Shown here in pieces: positions 59,515 through 64,000 of a DNA stretch of 64,000 nucleotides. Numbering within the stretch: position 1 is the stretch's first letter; every line of letters begins with the position of its first letter. Origin of the DNA: Pseudoclavibacter soli DSM 23366. GTDB lineage: Bacteria; Actinomycetota; Actinomycetes; Actinomycetales; Microbacteriaceae. The position numbers were made by a program, and so were the translations under genes. Location of the stretch: positions 169,758 to 233,757 of the forward strand of contig NZ_AUIC01000005.1 in the NCBI RefSeq assembly GCF_000423505.1, read 5' to 3'. The notes under the pieces are model-generated. The model was given only the letters and a program-made list of their open reading frames with translations. It did not search any database and was not told the origin of the DNA.

Positions 59515-60069
59515 ATGGTTTTGGATCAACAGCAGGTGTGGCAGCAGCTTCTCACGGCGGTCGGTGCTGACGCGCGCATGTGCGATCTGGTGGGTGTGAT
59601 GGCGGGCGATCCGGTCGCATCTTTCGGTCGGGTTTCGGATGACGCGGTGCTCGGCGAGGTGTTCTGGTCTGCTGACTCGGTGGATGCCTGGGTCGGGCTG
59701 GCCGCGCTGCTGCAGGCCGATCGGCGGGCGGTGACGGTTGACTGGGATGAGTTGCCGACGAATCTGTTCGGTCTGATCGAAGATCTTCCGGTTATTGCTC
59801 AGACTGGTCTGGACACTGCGAAGGTCGAGGCCCTGGTCGAGTTGCTGGACGACTTGGATGCGCCGGGTCTGGACCGCATGCTGGTGGCTGTCGCGTTCGT
59901 CAATGCGTGGTTGGCGCCGGCCGGGCTGGCGCTCGTGCACTGGGATACCGACTCTGACTCGTACACGTTCGTGGCCGCTGGTGTCGGCCGGGCGGCCGAT
60001 ATCGTCTCGGCCGGCACCGCCTTGGGCAAAGAAGCTGCTGTCCCGGCTCTCACGGGTCTGCTCGCCTGA
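59515..60069 (+). CDS. Acidic protein, DUF6630-like
   Basis: The 184-aa acidic protein is encoded on the opposite strand inside the toxin locus. It shows QQQVWQQLLTAVGADARMCDLVGV, AWVGLAALLQADRRAVTVDWDELPTNLFGLIEDLP and WDTDSDSYTFVAAGVGRAADIV. The DTDSDSY stretch and layout resemble DUF6630-type proteins found near toxin genes, but this is a weak match. Acidic small proteins in such places are often immunity proteins. TATTCT (59503-59508) ends 6 nt before the ATG, giving it its own leaderless promoter. Confidence 0.7.
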   Translation: MVLDQQQVWQQLLTAVGADARMCDLVGVMAGDPVASFGRVSDDAVLGEVFWSADSVDAWVGLAALLQADRRAVTVDWDELPTNLFGLIEDLPVIAQTGLDTAKVEALVELLDDLDAPGLDRMLVAVAFVNAWLAPAGLALVHWDTDSDSYTFVAAGVGRAADIVSAGTALGKEAAVPALTGLLA

Positions 60070-60097
60070 GCGAATCAGGCGTCGACGGTTTCGCGGG

Positions 60098-61006
60098 TCA
60101 CTCGTTGAGGGTGTTCGGCGGGAGGATCCACCGGGATGGGTGTATTCCAGTATCGGTCAGTGCCGCCCCGTACACGTCGATCACCTGTTGCCAGGGGTGT
60201 GGGTGCACGGTGCCGTCGTCGTCGACGGCGTGCACGAAATCGACTCTGGGCAGCAGCGCTTCGAGCCCGGCAGGCACGGAGCAGTAGGTCACGTATGAGC
60301 CGTCGCGGCCTTGGGCGAGCTCGACTTCGGGCACGTACCGCCCGGCCGCCGTGGTCTCACCGAGCAGCTCGCGTTGCGCGGCGTACCAGCGGGCATCCCA
60401 GGTGCGGGTCAGCTGCGAGAACCCGACGCCCAGATCGGTGCCCCACGTGTAGGCCTGCCAATGGTGGCCGTCCGCGCCTACGGTCAACGGCCGCCCGGAT
60501 ACCGGCGTCCGCACCGAGCCCGACGCGTCCATGGCCGCCCGCACCGCCTTGCCCAACCCGTCATGGTCGTCACCACCGACGAGCACCAACAGATCCTGGG
60601 CAACCGGGAACACCACGGCCCGCCCCGACACCTGGAACCCGCTGATGGTCGCCGCGTCAAGCACGGCGACAGCGATCTGCTCCGGATCGGTCAGCACCCA
60701 CGTACCGGGCTGCACCTGAGACGTGTCGACCGCACGCCCGGAAAACGCACGCGTCCCGGCCGCGACCACCTCGCCAAACCCCACACCCCACGCATCCACC
60801 ATGCCGACACTGACCTGCACAACCTGGTCGCCGTCATCGATCACCGCGCCCACACCCACCCCGGGCGCGAGTGCGAGCACCGCCTGCCTGCTGTCCGGGT
60901 GACCAGACGCGTCCAAACGCATCCCCGCCACACCAGACACGTCCAACCCCACCAGCCGCAACCGCACCCGCGCAGCCACCGACCCAAACCCGTCAAACAT
61001 ACCCAT
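60098..61006 (-). CDS. Uncharacterised protein of the toxin locus, 302 aa
   Basis: I do not recognise this soluble protein. It has two repeated alpha/beta halves: VVQVSVGMVDAWGVGFGEVVAAGTRAF and ISGFQVSGRAVVFPVAQDLLVLVGGDDHDGLGKAVRAAM, the latter pattern being seen in DUF1444-like proteins. A conserved-looking C-terminus follows (TYCSVPAGLEALLPRVDFVHAVDDDG). It follows the PoNi gene with a 1-nt stop-start overlap (TGATG) and has GAGGGGG 7 nt before the ATG. It may be an adaptor, chaperone or second immunity factor. Confidence 0.75.
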   Translation of the reverse strand: MGMFDGFGSVAARVRLRLVGLDVSGVAGMRLDASGHPDSRQAVLALAPGVGVGAVIDDGDQVVQVSVGMVDAWGVGFGEVVAAGTRAFSGRAVDTSQVQPGTWVLTDPEQIAVAVLDAATISGFQVSGRAVVFPVAQDLLVLVGGDDHDGLGKAVRAAMDASGSVRTPVSGRPLTVGADGHHWQAYTWGTDLGVGFSQLTRTWDARWYAAQRELLGETTAAGRYVPEVELAQGRDGSYVTYCSVPAGLEALLPRVDFVHAVDDDGTVHPHPWQQVIDVYGAALTDTGIHPSRWILPPNTLNE

Positions 61007-61950
61007 CACGCAACCCCCTCACCAGAACCAGCATCAGAACCCTCACCAGCGCCAGAACCAGCACCAGCTGTGGGTGACGCGTCTGGTAAGACATCACTGA
61101 TCGCGTCCAGATCCACCTCGCCAGGCAACGGCCCCGTCCCGACCAGCCCAGGATGCTCACCCCGCCACGCGGCGAGGTCTCTCGGCAGGTACTCCGAATC
61201 AAACCGGTCAACATCCAGACCCAACACCGAGATCACCGCAGCAGCCTCAAAACACCAATACCCGTAATACTCACGTGACCCCTGCAGGTTGCCGAGCGTG
61301 TGGGCGTTCCACCACCCGAACTTCCGGCACTGGTTGTACCAGCCGGCCAGATACTTCGTAATGATCGCGACCTGCTCGTCCGTGTCAGCGGTATCAAACG
61401 CGGACGCCAACAACCCGTAGGCAGGACGCTTCGCAATATCCGTATCCCCGACCACCCGGTCAGGCAGGGCCGTCTTGACCAAACGATCCAACAGACGATC
61501 ATGCCCACCAGGAGAACCCGGCCACGCATCCACCACCGCACCAACCCACGCAGGCCCCACCCCCAAACACACACACAATGACACCAAACGCAACACCCGA
61601 TAATGATCAGGCACTTCAGAATCGGGATACGCAAACCAAACGGAAGGATTTACAGAGTCTTCAGGCAGTAACGTCATCCTTCTCCGTGCTTCAACAAACG
61701 TAGCGAGAACCGGAAACAACTGCAGGCGCAGCTCATCAACTGAAGTCCCGAATGAATACCTCTTCAACCACGCAGCCGTGGCGCTGTTCGTCCAGCTCAT
61801 CACATACGAAGTAAGAAGGCCTGAGGGCGACTTGCGAGATTCAGATGAGAAAAGAATCCGCTCTGAACGCCTCCGAAAAGACTCGATCGAAGCATCATGG
61901 GCTTTGATCCATTTGCGGTAGAATCCTTCGTCGCGTCGCCAGTCGCGCAT
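61006..61950 (-). CDS. PoNi-like immunity protein (DUF1911)
   Basis: The 314-aa helical protein matches the immunity family of PoNe DNase toxins. The diagnostic C-terminal segment is KYLAGWYNQCRKFGWWNAH, then YYGYWCFEAAAVISVLGLDVDRFDSEYLPRDLA. The N-terminal half is the DUF1910-like region (RDWRRDEGFYRKWIKAHDASIESF). A strong GGAGGAG lies 6 nt before the ATG at 61950, 70 bp after the toxin stop. The C-terminal tail is a low-complexity Gly/Ala/Glu stretch. The 5' half is clearly AT-richer than its surroundings, a sign of transfer. Confidence 0.85.
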   Translation of the reverse strand: MRDWRRDEGFYRKWIKAHDASIESFRRRSERILFSSESRKSPSGLLTSYVMSWTNSATAAWLKRYSFGTSVDELRLQLFPVLATFVEARRRMTLLPEDSVNPSVWFAYPDSEVPDHYRVLRLVSLCVCLGVGPAWVGAVVDAWPGSPGGHDRLLDRLVKTALPDRVVGDTDIAKRPAYGLLASAFDTADTDEQVAIITKYLAGWYNQCRKFGWWNAHTLGNLQGSREYYGYWCFEAAAVISVLGLDVDRFDSEYLPRDLAAWRGEHPGLVGTGPLPGEVDLDAISDVLPDASPTAGAGSGAGEGSDAGSGEGVA

Positions 61951-62020
61951 CACATTCTCCTCCGGATCATCTGGTCTTGGCCTTGCCATGACTCTATCAA
62001 GAGCCCCTGACATTCTGTGT

Positions 62021-64000
62021 TCATAGCAGCACGGTGCTGTGCTTGATCTCGCGTGACACAGATCCCACGGCCTCAATCCGGTTCAGCTGCACCACACCCT
62101 CCACATCAACACGAGACACCACCCGGTCCACAGCGCCAACTTCGAATTGATCCAAGAAGCGCTCTCTGCTGAACACGTCATCGCCGAAAGCATCCATGAT
62201 CCGTGTGGACTCGCGATTTTGTCGTACGGTTCCGTTGAGCCATTCGTCGCTCATTTGCATGCCGGAGTTTTTGGTGTGTCCGAGGTGGGCGGTGTTGTAT
62301 TTGGCTTCGACGATGACGAAGTGGCCGTCTTTCTCGTAGATCCCATCGATGCCCGGGGTGGTCGTGGGCTTGTCGACCGAGACTTTCGTATACCCTTGCT
62401 CGGCCATGTACGCGTCAGTCTGAGCCTCACCGAACTGACCCTTCAAATGACTCGTCGACAACCCATCATCAGCATGCTCGGCCGCGTACGACTCCCACGA
62501 CTGCCCCGTCGGATTCGACGCCACCGCCTCCACACGCCCCGACCCACCAGACGCATCACCGCCAGACCCGTCACCACCGGGTCTACCTGTGCTGTCGCCA
62601 GGGCCGCCGCCAGGGCTGCCACTGTCGCCAGGGGTGTCGCCGTGCACGCCGGCATTATCAGAGTGAGACTGCTCGGGTGCCGAGGTGTCGCCGCCGTGCC
62701 CGTTGGTGTCGCCGTGCGTGTCTGTGTCGCTGTGTCCGCTGGTGTCGCTGCTCGTGCTGGTATCCGGGTCTGGGCGTGCGTCAGGGGTCGTGTCGGCATC
62801 TGGGCCGGTGCCGGTGTCACTATGGGACGGGACGCTCTCGTGCGTATCTGGCCGTCCGGCAGGCGCATCCCCGGCATGCGGTATATCCGGGGTGTGTGCC
62901 GCATCCGGGGTCTGCGTGTGTGCCGCATCGGGGGTGCTCGCCTGTGAAGCGTCACTGCGAGGCGCGTCGCTGTGCGACGAAGCAGCGGAATTCCCATGGC
63001 CTGTGGGCGAGCCCGCCTCAGAACCCCCAACTTCCGAGTGCCGGCCGGCACCAGTATCAGCGCCCCGACCGGCCCCATGACTGGTGCCGGTGCCGGTGTC
63101 TGGGGTGGTGGCCTGTCTGGTGTGTGCTCCGTGACGGAGGTCGCCGGTGACCCGTGTTGTTGAGCGCTCGGCGCCGGCACCGGCGTGTGCCAAAGAGGGC
63201 CGCCCGCTAGCGCGGGCCAGCAGATCCGTGACGTTGTCGATCGCGCGTTTGCCCGAGGCGAGCACGCCCTGAGAGATCGGGTCGGTGCGCACCGACCGTT
63301 TCGCACCATCCCACGCCCGCTGCGACGCGGCAGACACCCGGTCACCCGCACGCTGGGCGGCACTCCACGCCTTCTTCGACCCGGACACAACAGTGTCTGC
63401 GGCGTGGGTCGCGGCCTGCCCGACACGACCTGAGGCGGCAGCCACTCTGCCCGCGCCATGGGCGATCGCACCGACTCCCTTAGCCAGCGCCTTTCCTCCC
63501 TTGGCGATCGCGCCGCCCGGGATGAAGTTCAACCCCAACGCCAGCAGGAACTGCCCGGTCGACATGTTGCCCTTCGCGTATTCCGCGATATCGTCAGCGG
63601 TCAGCAACGCCCCGGCACCGAACGCGATACCGGCAGCGATCCACCCCGCAGGCCCCGACAGGAACAACCCCGCCACCGCGGCGACGACGACCACGACCGT
63701 CGCGACCGTGACCAGCACTTTCCACGCATCCGAGTTGGTGAGTTTCTCCCACCAGGAGTCCGCGGGGATCGCGTGCTCGGTCGCGGCCTGCAAACGCCCG
63801 GCCGTGGTGTGTGCATCTTCCTGGTACGACTGCTTCGCAGAGGCCACCAGTCGCCTGGCCGCATCCAGCCGGGCCTGCGCGTCACCGACCTGGGCCGACG
63901 CTGCTCCGACACGGCCTGCGGCGTCCTGCTGCTGCCGGTACAGAGAGCGCACCACAGACCCCGACGGCACGCTCAACCCCGACGGCACCTGATCAGACGG
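62021..64000 (-). CDS. Polymorphic toxin with C-terminal PoNe-like DNase domain (N-terminus outside window)
   Basis: The frame stays open to the window edge, so the front is missing. Residue numbers below count from the GTG at 63988. Helical repeats VGAASAQVGDAQARLDAARRLVASAKQSYQ are followed by a membrane hairpin (VLVTVATVVVVVAAVAGLFLSGPAGWIAAGIAFGAGALL), NMSTGQFLLALGLNFIPGGAIAKGGKALAKG (pretoxin-like), and a 250-residue linker of Ser, Asp, Thr, His and Gly. The last 141 residues are the toxin: KGQFGEAQTDAYMAEQGY, D548 in GIDGIY, E561 and K563 in IVEAKY, and LGHTKNSGMQMSDEW. This is a PD-(D/E)xK nuclease of the PoNe type. Export by type VII secretion is inferred. Confidence 0.85.
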   Translation of the reverse strand, partial: PSDQVPSGLSVPSGSVVRSLYRQQQDAAGRVGAASAQVGDAQARLDAARRLVASAKQSYQEDAHTTAGRLQAATEHAIPADSWWEKLTNSDAWKVLVTVATVVVVVAAVAGLFLSGPAGWIAAGIAFGAGALLTADDIAEYAKGNMSTGQFLLALGLNFIPGGAIAKGGKALAKGVGAIAHGAGRVAAASGRVGQAATHAADTVVSGSKKAWSAAQRAGDRVSAASQRAWDGAKRSVRTDPISQGVLASGKRAIDNVTDLLARASGRPSLAHAGAGAERSTTRVTGDLRHGAHTRQATTPDTGTGTSHGAGRGADTGAGRHSEVGGSEAGSPTGHGNSAASSHSDAPRSDASQASTPDAAHTQTPDAAHTPDIPHAGDAPAGRPDTHESVPSHSDTGTGPDADTTPDARPDPDTSTSSDTSGHSDTDTHGDTNGHGGDTSAPEQSHSDNAGVHGDTPGDSGSPGGGPGDSTGRPGGDGSGGDASGGSGRVEAVASNPTGQSWESYAAEHADDGLSTSHLKGQFGEAQTDAYMAEQGYTKVSVDKPTTTPGIDGIYEKDGHFVIVEAKYNTAHLGHTKNSGMQMSDEWLNGTVRQNRESTRIMDAFGDDVFSRERFLDQFEVGAVDRVVSRVDVEGVVQLNRIEAVGSVSREIKHSTVLL

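Noticed and set aside
62147..62947. 266-aa plus-strand frame with Val/Arg/Gly repeats within the toxin linker
   Set aside because: It mirrors the low-complexity linker of the toxin. The toxin frame is continuous and carries recognised domains.
58911..63080. Tandem GGTGTC/ACCGGC-like short repeats as a microsatellite
   Set aside because: They follow the codon pattern of the Gly/Thr/Ser/Asp linker in the toxin frames, so protein low complexity explains them.

Overview
The window is high-GC DNA from an actinobacterium, most likely a Microbacteriaceae-type genome. This is inferred from gene content: class Ib NrdH-I-E-F, a MarP-type protease, HrpA, protein O-mannosyltransferase, the ECF biotin transporter BioY-M-N with a BioQ-type regulator, the metG-tatD-rsmA-ispE-ABC-F order, and DUF3097, DUF3054 and DUF4186. 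No single marker fixes the genus. Coding is dense. At least 18 genes have a TANNNT hexamer ending 6-7 nt before the start codon, the pattern of leaderless transcripts, and this helps to choose starts.

Left part (1-15.6 kb): tRNA-Ala(CGC), a COG0523 GTPase, an XRE regulator next to a long palindrome and divergent from a DUF3054 membrane protein, an endonuclease/exonuclease/phosphatase protein, the nrdHIEF operon behind a pair of NrdR-type boxes, a TacA-TacT type toxin-antitoxin pair, bioB behind a BioQ-type operator, a resolvase-like protein, a TetR regulator, a CapA-type lipoprotein and thyA-folA.

Middle (15.6-36 kb): DUF3097, hrpA, the mannosyltransferase, bioYMN, the BioQ-type TetR gene with a second operator, VanZ-RDD, rsmI, a four-gene cassette (two small WXG100-like proteins, a DUF1023 alpha/beta hydrolase and a lipoprotein), pyrC, panD, metG, tatD, rsmA and a SpoU methyltransferase. 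bioB and bioYMN-bioQ sit 14 kb apart but share the same 28-bp operator.

Right-middle (36-58 kb): a sigma factor with a putative membrane partner, GNAT, a luciferase-like oxidoreductase, ispE, a divergent HxlR/NAD(P)-binding pair, two APC permeases, ABC-F, a methyltransferase, MarP, tRNA-Gln(TTG), glmU-prs-asparaginase, an FMN reductase, an acyl-CoA ligase, DUF4186 and a Mug-type glycosylase.

The right edge (58-64 kb) is a polymorphic-toxin locus read leftward. A large toxin, cut by the window end, carries a membrane hairpin, a long Ser/Thr/Asp/Gly linker and a C-terminal PoNe-like PD-(D/E)xK nuclease. Its PoNi-like (DUF1911) immunity gene and a gene of unknown function follow. Beyond these lies an orphan toxin tail whose front is a frameshifted, internally deleted copy of the main toxin, coupled to a small membrane protein that may be its immunity factor. 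This locus, the WXG100/DUF1023 cassette and a family of 21-23 bp inverted-repeat elements (11.3 and 16.6-16.8 kb) are the least ordinary parts of the window.
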